Below are positions 1-11,900 of a stretch of 64,000 nt of DNA, piece by piece (positions within the stretch are counted from its first letter, which is position 1; every line of letters begins with the position of its first letter). Where the stretch lies: positions 483,544-547,543 of the forward strand of contig NW_017265161.1 of assembly GCF_001638985.1 (NCBI RefSeq), read 5' to 3'. Below the pieces are notes generated by a model. It did not search any database, was not told where the DNA came from, and saw only the letters and a program-made list of their open reading frames with translations. The stretch is from Phycomyces blakesleeanus NRRL 1555(-). Its lineage: Eukaryota > Mucoromycota > Mucoromycetes > Mucorales > Phycomycetaceae. Both the position numbers and the translations under genes were made by a program.

Positions 1-1214
1 CCCCATTGATTATTACACCCGAAGGAACTCAAAAGTTCTTTGACGATCTAGGAATATCTGTTGAAGATGTAATACATTCACACTTACATATGCATTATAT
101 ATATAATTACATTATTCAGTATTGATATAAGCATATATATATATATATATATTGTATATATGTACTCTTTTCTCTTTCTATTCTTGTTCTGTAGGTCATC
201 ATATTAGCTATTGCATGGAAGATGAACGCGTCTACAATGGGTGAAGAAATAGAAAAAGAAGCAAGAGAAATTAGCCTCCAAATACTACTACTACTAATAA
301 TAACAATCAATACCTTTATCTGGATTATATTACTTGATTGATTTTCTTTGATATATATATATAGGCTACATTACCAAAGATGAGTGGATGACGAGTATGC
401 ATCAATTAGGGTAAGACAATATATATATATATGTATAATTTTGTAGAAATTGAAGAGTGAATATTTTGTTTGTGTATAGACACAAGCATAGTCTATTGAT
501 TTACTTCATTATGATTATGATGATATTGATTTTGGCTGTTACATGTATATAGAACCGACTCTATCCATTCATTTAAGCAAAAGCTACCGATGTTTGAGGC
601 GAGCATTCATGATCCGGATACATTGAAAGAAATCTATCGTTACACATTCGGATACGCAAAGAACAAAGGTCAAAAGTGTATGGATGTAGAGGTAGGATTT
701 ATAGCCCTTTATTTTTTGTAAGAAAGAAAGACAACGAATACAAATACAAATACAAATACAAATATATGTGAATATTCATTAACTCGCCGTTGACTACTTG
801 ATATTTACTGCACAATCATTCGTTCAATTAATTAATTAATTGATAAATTGATTGATTAAAAGGTTGCCTGTGAGATTTGGAACATGTTGCTAGCCAATAG
901 CTTCCCATTGACTGTCCAGTTTGTCGATTTTCTGAGGGAAGCAGATCCTGTTCGAGTTATAAACAAAGACCAATGGTCTAACTTTTTCGAATTTGTGTCG
1001 AGTGTATCTGATGACTTGATTGATTATGACGAAACATCTGCATGTAAGATATTATATATATATATATATTGTATTTATGATTTCTATTGAACAGAACAAG
1101 GTAACTAATCCAAACTCTTTTCATCAACTTTTTTTTTGTTACTCTTGCTGTTGCTGTTATGTAGGGCCAGTTTTGTTTGATGAGTTTGTGGCATGGAAAC
1201 GAGAGCACCGTTAA
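1..1214 (+). CDS. DCN1: DCN1-like protein (cullin neddylation), 5' partial
   Basis: Scaffold E3 of the DCUN1 family, which helps the E2 Ubc12 transfer Nedd8 to cullins. The upstream part lies outside the window. Six exons join in phase: 1-68, 195-240, 365-410, 553-691, 863-1043 and 1165-1214, all GT-AG, ending in TAA. The translation shows the potentiating-neddylation domain: ITPEGTQKFFDDLGI, then AWKMNASTMGYITKDEW, FRYTFGYAKNKGQK-like text (here IYRYTFGYAKNKGQK), the VINKDQWSNFFEF segment and the terminal SAWPVLFDEFVAW, which corresponds to the family's conserved DEGAWPVLIDDFVE-type end. These segments are how the family was recognised. The protein ends 4 residues after the last conserved Trp-Lys, a normal length. 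Start codon, UBA region and promoter cannot be judged here. Confidence 0.95.
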
Positions 1215-1736
1215 CAGCAATGCCAATACTAATAACAAGACACAAATATACAAACAAGCGAGTATATAAAAGAGTGATAATTATTTCTTACACGCTTATA
1301 CCCCCTTACCCTCCCTCTTTTCCTTCTTCACCTACCCTTCTTTACCAACCAACCAATCTTTTTTCTCATATTTCTTTCTTTCTTTTTAAAAAAAAACCTC
1401 TTTAAACAATCTCATTTTTCTTTCTTTCTTTTATAGCCAAAATAATCTACAGTGAGCCAAAACAAAGATATATATATAGAGAGAGAGAGAAAGACAATAT
1501 CTTTATTATTGCTTTTGTGTGCGTGTGCGTGTGCGTGTTTGTGTATTGTTTTGTTTACACATGTACAATATATACATATATAATAGGTGGTGGGTGGTTA
1601 ATAGGAGAAAGGCTCAAAATGATTTGATTTTCAAGCCCTTTTTTTTAAAGTGTCGAAAAGGAGGAAAAGAGAAAAGGAAGATTTTGGAGGAATAAAAAAG
1701 AAAAAAGAAGAAGAAAAGGCGCTCAACATACATACA

Positions 1737-1767
<31 letters not shown>

Positions 1768-1854
1768 GAATGTATGTGTATGCGCGTGGATGTGTGGGTG
1801 GGTGTATAAGATAAAGAAAAAGAAAAGTAAAGCGTTAAAACACTCCTCCATTCT
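1215..1854. other. Intergenic tail-to-tail spacer
   Basis: A 640-bp spacer between the convergent ends of the DCN1-like and glycogen synthase genes. It contains pyrimidine-rich stretches near 1300-1440, purine-rich runs near 1660-1720 and a tetranucleotide microsatellite. I see no gene in it. Both 3' UTRs and their poly(A) sites must lie here. Confidence 0.7.
1724..1768. repeat. ACAT tetranucleotide microsatellite
   Basis: About eleven tandem copies of ACAT/CATA read directly from the sequence. It lies in the 3' flank of glycogen synthase. Confidence 0.95.
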
Positions 1855-4800
1855 TTACTGTTGCCGTTCTCTATTAGCCTCCTTGTTTTCCAAGGTCAAT
1901 TTGTTCAGAGCCTGAAGATCACCCTCACTCAACAGCTGTTCTTCGCGGGTTGGTTCCTGGGATCCACGACGCAAGGCCGGGAATTTCATCGGTGGCATAA
2001 AGTATGGGTCTTCTTCTTCTTCATCGTCGGCCGGGAAGTACGCGCTGTTGACCTCGTGGCGGATGCGGGGACTTGCGGGTGCAGACAAGGGCTTTGGGAT
2101 CTTGCGGAACACCTCTTCCTCCTCTTCCTCTTCACCGTCAAACGAGTCTGGGTAGACGCGTCTGAGGGCCAGCTGTCGGGCTTTGATGTACTCAAGGCCC
2201 ATGCGCTTCCAGTCCAGTAGGTCAGAAAGACGCTCGGTACGGTTGCGCTGGTTGATACGCTGGCGGCGGGTCTTTTGGCAGAATCTAAACATCTGATCGC
2301 ATAACTGCTGGAGAGATTCCTCGACAGACTTGAGTCGGCGGTCCATGATGTAAATACCATAGTCTTCACAATTTTCGATGTTTTCGTCCATGAAACAACC
2401 AAATCCAGAAAGACTATTTACAAAAAAAAACAGTTGGACACAGAATAATATTACGTAAATGCAGAAAAACCTTACTTTGTAGAAATTGAAGGAACACCCA
2501 TGACAGTGCACTCGGCAGGTGTGTAACCCCAGGGCTCGTAGTAAGACGGGAATACACCCAGATGGCAGCCTCGGACAAACTCTTCGTAATCGAGGCCAAA
2601 CAGTGGGTTGTTGGCATTCAAGAACTCTGGGTGGAAGATCACCTTGACACGGTCATGTGCATTGTTGAACATCTGGAGACGGCGCAACTGGTTCAGCACA
2701 GGATCTTCGGCATCACCAACCACGTTGTGGGTCACAATAGGAGGAAGAGACTGGCGCTTAAGAGCAAACACACGGCGCTTCAGCAACACACGATCCTCCT
2801 CTGACAAAAAGTCCTTTGGATCCAATTCCTCACCTCTATTTTCATAAGGAAATTTAGTAAATATGTGTATTTTATAGTATATATAATGTGTGTCTGTGCT
2901 TGTACACCTTTTAGTTTGTACAATTATATACACAATACACACACTAAAAAAAATCTATCTCTTTCTCTCACACGCACACAAAAGAGAAAGAAAGGATAGT
3001 GTAGTAACACTTGGTCTAATAATATTTTCTTTTCTTTTCTCACCTCAAGGCTTTTTCATAAATGCGGTGGCCAATACGATCCTGGATCTCATCTACTGTT
3101 CCTCTTAATTGTTTTGTGACTGCCTGTCCTTTGAGTGCCTCCACATTGAATGAGTGGGTAGCGGCGGGCATAATGATAAATGCGACAACGGTGGTGTTTG
3201 ATTTTGCAGCCTTGAGTCGTGCATTGAGTCCTAAAATGAATAGATAGATAGATAAATAAATAAAATTATAAAATTATAATACTTGGGACAGTCCCAATAG
3301 ACAATTATTTAGATTTTTTTTGAATACTTTACTTTCTAAAGATTCGACAAACATATCGACACCTTTGTTGCGATACTCATAACGACCTGCTGTGAACATG
3401 TAGATTGTGTTTTCGAGATCAAAGTCATAATGGCCATAAAAGTGACCTCGTACAAAGTCATTGATTTTCTCCTTATTGAGGGCATGTAGATTTTGGAACT
3501 CGTGCATGGCCGAGAATTTGACGACATTGAGACCGTTGGGGAGAACACCATCTTATGAACCAAGGAATTAAAAGAAAGAAAGAAAGAAAAAAGAGGAGGT
3601 GTTTTAATCTTTATGTATGTACAGATATATATTTTCAATGGTGTGTGGAAGTGTGTAACAAGAATATTTATTCTTACCTGGTTTGCGCTTGAGTAAATGC
3701 TCACTCTCATAGGCAGTGATGTGACTGACGGTAGTAAAGACATCTGCGCAGTGTGCAGCAGCACGTTCGATACAGTAACGGTGGTAGATGCCTCTCTTGC
3801 CTGCCTCTCCATCACAGTCAAACTTTTGAAGGTTGTTGTAAAAGTCAACCGATCCAGCGCACAAGTATCGGCCCAGTAAGGTTGCATGAGTGGTGAAGAT
3901 GGTCGCGACGTCAATATGACGGCGTTTGATGAGCGGGATGGCTACACCCGCTTGCCATTCGTGGAAGTGAGCTATAACCGCTGGAGGGCGATCCTGGCCA
4001 ACACTAGAGCCTCCGTTGGTGTTGGCAACATCAGAATGTGATCTATGGCCATTGTTGTTTCTTGTGCTGTTGTTGTGGTCAGCTATTGCCTTTGGCTGGG
4101 TAAGCTATAAAAATATTATAGAATTCATTAATCAAACACATTCCATTCAAAAGTAACAATTAAATATTGTTGATTTAGGGTTTGAATTTGGGAAGAATAA
4201 GGGAAAAGAAGATCCACCAGTGCCACAAAAAAAAGGTCTGAGAAGAATGGAAATGGAAATACCACACACACACAAGTACATCAAAGAGTAGTGTGTCTCC
4301 GCCAATTTTTTTCTTTTCTCAATCTTTCCCGTACAATCCTTTTTGTACACACTACAGACGTCTACTATATCACATTTTCCCGTTTCCCCATTTTCCCATT
4401 TTTTATATTATTATTTCTTATTTTATAATATCAGATTGGTTAACTTACTTTGGGGCTAACTTGACCCAAGAACCATGCAACAAGGTAACCAAACAGAATT
4501 GCGTCGTTTGTCTCGAGATCGTTTGGAGGACTTGGGATACCGGCCGTACGCCAAAGATCACCTTTCCACTCGTCCAACTTGTGAAGCGCACTGTTTGTGT
4601 CGAAGAGCAGAACGTAAGGAGCACCTTCGACCAGCCAACGCCCAAAGAGATACTTGATTCCTTCCCGCTCCATTTCCTCTAGTGTCTCACGGATTTGTGC
4701 ATTTGGTGGCTCTAATGCCTCTACTTCCATAGGTGCTGTCTTGTAAGACAAAGGACCTATCAGGCAGTAACGGTCGCCAAATTCATGTACCGTCACAGGT

Positions 4801-4981
4801 ACTTTGGTTTTTATGACAGTATAGATACCACCAACTATTTTTTTTTGTTTCATATATGTATGTTGGTTAGTTAAAAATATTTCATCTATAAGCACAAAGA
4901 CCCTTTTTTTTATATACCTTTGTTTGCAACTTCCCAAGCAACCTCGAATAACAGAGGGTTGTAGACATCACGGTTGGGCAT
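1855..4981 (-). CDS. GSY: Glycogen [starch] synthase, complete, seven exons
   Basis: Cytosolic GT3-family enzyme that adds glucose from UDP-glucose to the ends of glycogen chains. Exons on the minus strand: 4981-4918, 4834-4449, 4104-3678, 3551-3333, 3230-3044, 2835-2476 and 2413-1855. Phases agree throughout and give 733 residues, close to human GYS1. The start [18 protein letters not shown] leads into [11 protein letters not shown]. Later come [25 protein letters not shown], the acceptor-site segment [16 protein letters not shown] and [11 protein letters not shown]. The C-terminus keeps a Ser-Pro cluster ([13 protein letters not shown]) comparable to the regulatory phosphorylation sites of animal and yeast enzymes, plus acidic runs and an RRGS motif that could suit a basophilic kinase. 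Odd feature: exon 3 opens with a roughly 35-residue Asn/Ser-rich insertion before the HFHEW motif. Confidence 0.97.
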
Positions 4982-6742
4982 GGTTTCTTTTTTTTTTTAA
5001 AAAAAATTAAACCGAAAAGAAGAATGGATATTTAGCTTTTTACTATACAGAAAAAGTAAGAAGAAGAAGAAGAAGTGGAGTAAAAAGTAAAAGAGGAAGA
5101 AGAAGAATATTATATTTATTTATTTATTTTTTTTAAAAAAAAAGAGAAAGTGATCGGGAAACACCTAAAAAAATATCTACTATATATATGTGTGTGTATA
5201 TAATATATATAAAAGAGAGGGCGGGAATTATAAATTAACGCGCAAGGCTATTTTATCACTATGTAATTCACATGAAAAACGTCATGGCGTGATGGCTTCC
5301 GACTTTCTGTTTGTTGAATATTTTGTGTTGAATTGAGAAAGTCGATTGGATTTTGTTGAATGAATTGAAGCAGAAATGTTACATAGTTTTTGCCAAATTC
5401 ATCCTAGAATTATTTCTTTATAAAAATATGCAAACAACTTAAAAGAGGGGGGTTCAAAGACATGAATACTTTATATTATATAATAATAATTTTCTTTATT
5501 TCTCGGTAATTGAGAAACAGCCCTAAGAGAAATTAATAAGGAATAAAGAAAAAAGTCGAGAAATTACTAGAAAACTAGTTTTTTTTTTAGAGATTATTAG
5601 TTGGGTCAACTCAGCCTTTATGAGGAGATTGAGGGTTACAATTGGGATCATTGTCAGTCTAATGTCTCTTCATCAATCATCAAACTGGATACATGATGAC
5701 AGAGTTGAATGAAATACTCCGAGATAAATAAGAGTATAACACACATTTATACCAGAACAGTGTTAACGGCTTATTCTTGATAGAAACAACGTAAAGAAAA
5801 TGAATATTATTTGGTAATAGACAATACTCCGCCATACACAGGCCTACAGCAGTAAAGGGACCCGTGTAATAGTAAAGACTACAGATGCGCTTGCCTTTTC
5901 CACCATACTCGCCTTTGTTTTGGTCAAAACTAAAATATGGTGTTAAAAGAAAGACATTTGAAACCAGCAAGACTTACAGGTCCAGAATAATGAAATTCCT
6001 GCTTCCAAAATAAATAAGAAATATTATAAAGGGTTCAATTTTTTTTTTTGCAAAGACCCCCCCCCCCCCCCCCCCTGCTAGGATAATGACTTTTTTGGAA
6101 TAATATTTTATTTAATTTGTATTATCGCCGGGTTTTTCTCTGGAAACTTTGGCTTTGTATCTCTTTTCTATTGTACTTCTTGTTCATTTTCATTTATATT
6201 TTTCAAAGGCAGCACATTGTATTTGCACAAGAACGAAAATCAATAAATTACAAAAAAGTAAATTATCTATTGTTTTATATTTTTGGCTTCTTTATTGTAA
6301 AGCAGTCTCTTTATTATCAGTATCAAGTTTCATGATAGCCTTTTGTTTAATGTCTATACAAGTCCATAATACCTGACTACCTATCAGTTTACCTCTCAGA
6401 TACACCACATTAACAACCACCCGCAGATATACACACATTCTTTGGTTATCATGTCTTAATATTGTATTATATTATATTATATATACTATATATATATAAT
6501 TTGGTTCTTTAGATGTATTTGAAGGAATTGGGTAAAAAAACAAACAAACAAGCTGGTGCTTCATCTTTTTCTTTTTTGTTGTAAAAGTGATTGTGGATTT
6601 GGATTTGGATTTGGATTTGGAGAGGGTTGGATCGGTGTATGTATATATAAAGGTGTCCTTTTTTTTTAATATCTTCATCTTCATCTTTACTGTGGAATTT
6701 GGCATTTGGAATTTGGCATTTGAAATTTGTCAATTGGTTTGC
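4982..6742. other. Intergenic region: glycogen synthase promoter side and SEC61 beta 3' side
   Basis: About 1.76 kb with no gene I can support. It starts with T- and A-runs and GAAG repeats just upstream of the glycogen synthase start. A minus-strand open stretch at 5680-5970 (96 codons) matches nothing I know and may be chance or a relic. A run of 19 C lies at 6057-6075, and a GGATTT hexanucleotide repeat at about 6594-6622. Confidence 0.6.
6057..6075. repeat. Homopolymer of 19 C
   Basis: An uninterrupted C run in an otherwise A+T-rich spacer, read directly. The exact length may be affected by sequencing. Confidence 0.9.
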
Positions 6743-7733
6743 TTAATTGCGCAAGAACTTGCCAACGATGTGAAGACCGAATACAGAGGCAATGAAAGCG
6801 AGTGAAAGAACAAGGACAACAACAGGATCACTATAAACCATACATATCGAATTGTCTCGTTAAGTTTATATTTTTGATCATTTCTCTCGTGCTCTTTAAA
6901 CCAATAACTCACTCTATTCCTCTACCCGTCTACCTTTCTATTCCTCCAGCTCTCTTCTAAAACAAACACACGCGCAGACACTAGCCCTAGCACACGCGCA
7001 CACTCATTCCTTTATGTATGTATTTAACCCAGAAATGCTTCTAATGCCCTGATTTGTCCTCCACATTATCCAATATCGCTATGTTTTGGGTACTGTTCAT
7101 TCCAACGTATAATCATGTTACTTACGCGCGAAGTCCGGGAGAGTCGTCCGAGTAAATGCGCATCATGCTCGATGTGCTTCCACCAGGAACACCACCTCTG
7201 GGTGTGCTAGTGTTGGAACGCGAGGTAACGCGCTTTCTAAAAATATGAAACGCCAAAGAAAGAAAGAAAACATAAAATGCAATTCAGGTAAGAGATGCGT
7301 AATTATTATTGTATTTAAGAAAGTTAATTCAATTAAAAAAAATAGGTCTTAATTAACCTCATCATCTCATCATCTAACTTTTATTCTCTATTTTATATTA
7401 CAAGCGAATGTAATGGAATTCACCATCGATTTAAGGAGTAATAGTATATATGTAATTTATTTTAAAAAAAATGTTCTTACCGGATGGTGCCCTTGGGTGT
7501 AGATGAATCAGCCTAAGAGAAAGAAAAAAAAACAATAATAGCAATAGGCAGATGAGTTGATGATGGCAATGGTAATAAAAGAGTTGAGTATTGGGAATCG
7601 AGTACTGAATAATATTTTAATTTAACAGTATGCTTTCAATGTCAGGAGAAACAAAGTGAGAGATACTACTTTAACATGTATACAACAGAGTGTTCTTTTA
7701 TTTGATGTCCTGGTATATAGCTCTACTCACCAT
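6743..7733 (-). CDS. SEC61B: Sec61 beta subunit of the ER translocon
   Basis: Small tail-anchored subunit of the Sec61 protein-conducting channel in the ER membrane. Four exons on the minus strand: 7733-7731 (only the ATG), 7512-7481, 7236-7126 and 6830-6743. Phases agree and give 77 residues, a usual size for the family. The cytosolic part has the conserved Gly/Pro/Arg block TPRGGVPGGSTSSMMRIYSD followed by SPGLRADPVVVLVLSLAFI, a single hydrophobic segment of about 20 residues, and a short HIVGKFLRN tail that ends in the ER lumen. The start choice rests on ATG followed at once by GTGAGT and on the next exon beginning GCTGATTCATCT (ADSS). The gene is divergent from HIR3. Identification is firm despite the short length, because motif, topology and splice phases all agree. 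Confidence 0.94.
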
Positions 7734-8939
7734 GCTTATTTAGATGAGGAAGGTAGTTAGAAGATGTATTTATATATTTAAAAGAAGAAGACAGCACTTT
7801 TTCTTTCTTTCTTTCCTTTAATTTTTTTTTGTAGAACAGGGCAGGTCCAATAAAATAAATCTTTGGCTTGCTATTCGAGGTGCACACCTTTGATTGGTCA
7901 GAAATGTCCAGCACTTCTCCTGCCGCAACGTCACAAAAGCTTACTTGATAAAAAAAAAGAAAAGAAATTAATAAAATAAGACATATATAAATAAATAGAT
8001 GGATAAATAAATAAATATGCTTGTATGTATTTATTTTAAAGGATATTAACAAGCAATATATCCTTAATAGCCCAATGCACTAACATTCTGGTCACTAATA
8101 AGCTTGTATATATCACTAACCTTTGGACTAGATTCACGGCTATTGTTATCATAATACAGTATTTGTAGTACAAAATATACGAATCCTTAAGAAATTAATG
8201 TGCAATGTATATCTGTGTATATACAGACCAATTAGTCAATTAACTAAAATATATTAGATCAATAGATGTGTTGCTTGGGATCGAAGCAAAATGAATAATT
8301 ACCATAGGGTTAATACAAAATATCGACTTCATATCTTTTACAAAAACAGATATGTCATGGCTTGCAAGTGTGTATGTTACAAGAGAAGTAAATCAATCAA
8401 TCAAAGATCAAAATAAAATAAAGTAAAATAAATGCGTACCCCCTTGAGTACAAGGCAGACGAAAGATCGTACTTTCCTCATTTCTTTTACCTGGCACGCA
8501 TTTAGTCTTATGTCTATAAAGACAAAAATTCACTATCCACCCTATGTGTACATTTGGATCCTTTGCCGATTTAAAGCTGCAGATTCAATACATATACGCC
8601 ATAAACTTCTTTAAAGAAGTAGAAAGAAGTTGAAGCACCATACGCCACATAATTATATAGACGATAGCCTAAGATAATAGCAAGTTCGGAATTTTTTGTT
8701 TTTGTTTTATATGTATATATATATTATTCCAATTGACTTGTAAAGATTTACAGGTCATTAAAAATGTTTAAATGTAAATACAAAATTTTACAAATAATTT
8801 AATTTAATTTTCTTACTTGTTGTTTATTGTCAATTTTTAAAAGTACAATAATATTTGTATATTTTGTATATTACTACTATTACTATTAGTATTACTATTT
8901 AGCAAGAAGAGGAAGAAGAAGAAGAGGAAGAAGAAAATA
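7734..8939. promoter_or_regulatory. Divergent spacer between SEC61 beta and HIR3
   Basis: About 1.2 kb of A+T-rich DNA separating two start codons that point away from each other, so promoters and 5' UTRs of both genes must lie here. An in-frame GAAGAG/GAAGAAGAG purine run at 8903-8937 directly precedes the proposed HIR3 start. I cannot place a specific TATA box or factor site with confidence. Confidence 0.6.
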
Positions 8940-11900
8940 ATGGTATACATATCAATATATCAATATATCAATATATCAATATATCTATACATAATTGAGA
9001 AACAATAAGAATACAAACCTTTTTCTTGACTTTATTAATAACATAATCCTGTCTATCTATATATCTATCTACCTATATACACACATACATGTACATAATT
9101 ACAGTTACGGTGGACTGTACTTAATCAAAGCGATGTTGTAGAAAGTCGAAATGAAGCAGAACTTAAAGTAACGTGTCTTGACCAAATCTCATCAATAAAA
9201 GAAATGAACAAACACCTTTGAATACTAGTATAATCACCATTATACACACTTCATTGCCTTTATATATATATATATACATGTACAAATCTTTATTCTCAAT
9301 TTAGGTTGAGAAACTTGTTCGAACCTACAATCGAGCTCTCTTATTACATCAGACCAAACAACATGAAGAAGCCAAACAACTATACCAAGAAATCTTGGCC
9401 AATGATATGAAAAGTTTGGAATCTCTCAAAGTAAGATTCAAAATCACATCATTGAAATTTACAATCTCAAACACGCAACACAATGCACCCACCCACATTC
9501 ACTCAATTAAATTACAGTAATACATACATATGTGTGTGTATGTGGGTGGGTAGGTGGGTGTACATATGAAAAACACATAAGATATACAAATGAAATAAAC
9601 AATTTACCTAAACTCTCTATCTCTATTTTTATCTATCTATATATCTCTTTCTCTGCATGCTGTGCGTATATATCTTTTTACCTTAAGGATGAACTCCGGA
9701 CAGAGGCAGGTCGAAAGCTATTAGAAAAGGATTTACCTTACCTGGCCTGCAAAAACTATGCAGAGATCCTAGAAGGAGAATACAACGCATCCAATCCAAA
9801 AGAAAGTTCAATAGGCAAGAAAGCCATCAAACATTACTTAAAGGTTTGTGTGTTAAGAGATATATAGATAGATAAATCGGAGAAGTATCAAATTGGGTAA
9901 TTATGTTTATATATATATATATATATATATATTTGCCAGGCTTTGGATACGGACCCAACAGACCCGACAGTTTGGTGCAAAGTAGGAGCCCTGTCGCTCA
10001 AATTGGATTGTGAAAAAGTAGCACTAGCAGCGTATCAGAGAGGATTGTCTGCTACACTAATGTTCCCAAAGATCATCGAATTTTCTGTCATTGATGGAGT
10101 CAAGCCATTTGTATTTGACAACATTAACAAAGTATTCTTGGAAAAGATCCAGTCCGGTTGCATATCTCCAAGTCAGTGGAGATGTCTAGATGGTATTTGT
10201 ACTGTAAGTGCATTAACATAATATATAGTATACTGATACATACATACATGTGGGATAGTTTGGGTGTCATACTTATCTAACCTTTTATTATTATTTTTAT
10301 TATGAATATATATATATATATACATTCGCTAATAAGGTGGCTTTCAAAATTGGCGATACCTTTGAATGCACATTCTATATCGACTCTATTCTTCAAAGAT
10401 ATCCACATTGGTCAGTTGGAAAGCAACTTCGAGAAGAGCTCAACAAAGAAAGAAATATGGATATATATACCAATCAAGCCAACAACAACAACAACGATAA
10501 AGATGACGAGCTCATGCCTTTAGCCCCACAGCTGGCTTCAGTATCATTACAAAAATCAACTTGGCCAGAACTTACAAAAAAGCTTCTTGGGCTGTATCAC
10601 GAAACAAGCATACTAAAAAAGTATGCACATTATTAGTACTAGTAATAGTACCAGGAATGGCACTATCGGCTTCAATTCAATTCATCTGGGATCAAAACAA
10701 AGATGATATTGCAATAGCCATATTAACATTTAATTTCCCACCTTTCCTTCTTTCTTTATTTCTTCTTGTGTATGTATGTACCTATGTGTAATGGAAAAAA
10801 TGATATGCACAGACCAGAAAACACCGACATTGACACATACAAACGAGGATTCATCTACAACAAAAAAGTTCAAGTCAATGTGGACCGAAAGGAATCCGTT
10901 GTTTTTGATGTACCCGAACAAGCGCCACATTTAAATGTTCAGACAAACGATAGCCTGACTGACAAGTCTATGCAAAAAGAAGATGCTTCTTCTGCTTCTT
11001 CTGCTTCTTCTGCTCCTCTTTCTATTAATATCCCGCTTCCATACGTTCCTGCTGAAAATGCCACCGAAGGACCTATAATCATCGATCTAGTTTCTCCTAC
11101 ATTGTCCGCAACCGATGCTATGAGCACAGACGAGAAAGACCTAAAACATAAAGCAGATGATACACCCAATGAACCGGAAGAAGAGCCTGAAGAAGAGCCT
11201 GAAGAAGAACCTGAAGAAGAACCCGAGGAGGAGCCTGAAGAGAAAAGAGCAACACTAAGGTAAATCGATCACAATAAATAACAATCTGTAGATAGCTGTA
11301 AGAGTAATAAGAATATTACATATAAGCATACGCACACACGCACGAGTATATGAATCTATAGCTATATATATATGCGCGATTGTGTATTTATTTTGCTTTG
11401 GCTTTATTATTTGATGTAATTAGAGCATCTAAACGCCAGCAACAAAAGATCGAGCTCGAGAAAAACGCGAGAATAAAAATGATGGGAGAAGAACAGATGT
11501 TTGTCACCAAGGCCAGACAAGTATTGAACACGATTTGGATGAAAGACAGCCTTCCTCCTATCAATCTAGTCCACCTTGACGAAAACGATGCAAGTTTGAG
11601 TACACAAACCGACATTGATGCAAAGATGGATGGACGTACCTCATACGAACCATGTCCTTATCAACGATCTGATGCTGAAGAGCACGCAAACAGTAACGAT
11701 AGTAGCAAAAATATCAACCACACCAATACCAACAGTAACCACGACATCCACAATAGTGGTAGTAAGAGTAACACTAGTGATGCCAATGACGATGAAGAGA
11801 CTATGAGTTTGTTCTGGACTTGGTTTGATGCAAAGGTTTCTGAATTGGATAGCACATATTACTGGGGTATGGAAGCAAATCAGACAAGGTAAATTATACT

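Noticed and set aside
5680..5970. 96-codon open frame on the minus strand
   Set aside because: No family resemblance, no splice partner and AT-driven codons. Mentioned only under the spacer.
7723..8052. 109-codon frame upstream of SEC61 beta
   Set aside because: It covers the 5' flank and the first intron side of SEC61 beta. It begins with a low-complexity hydrophobic stretch and has no support as a gene.
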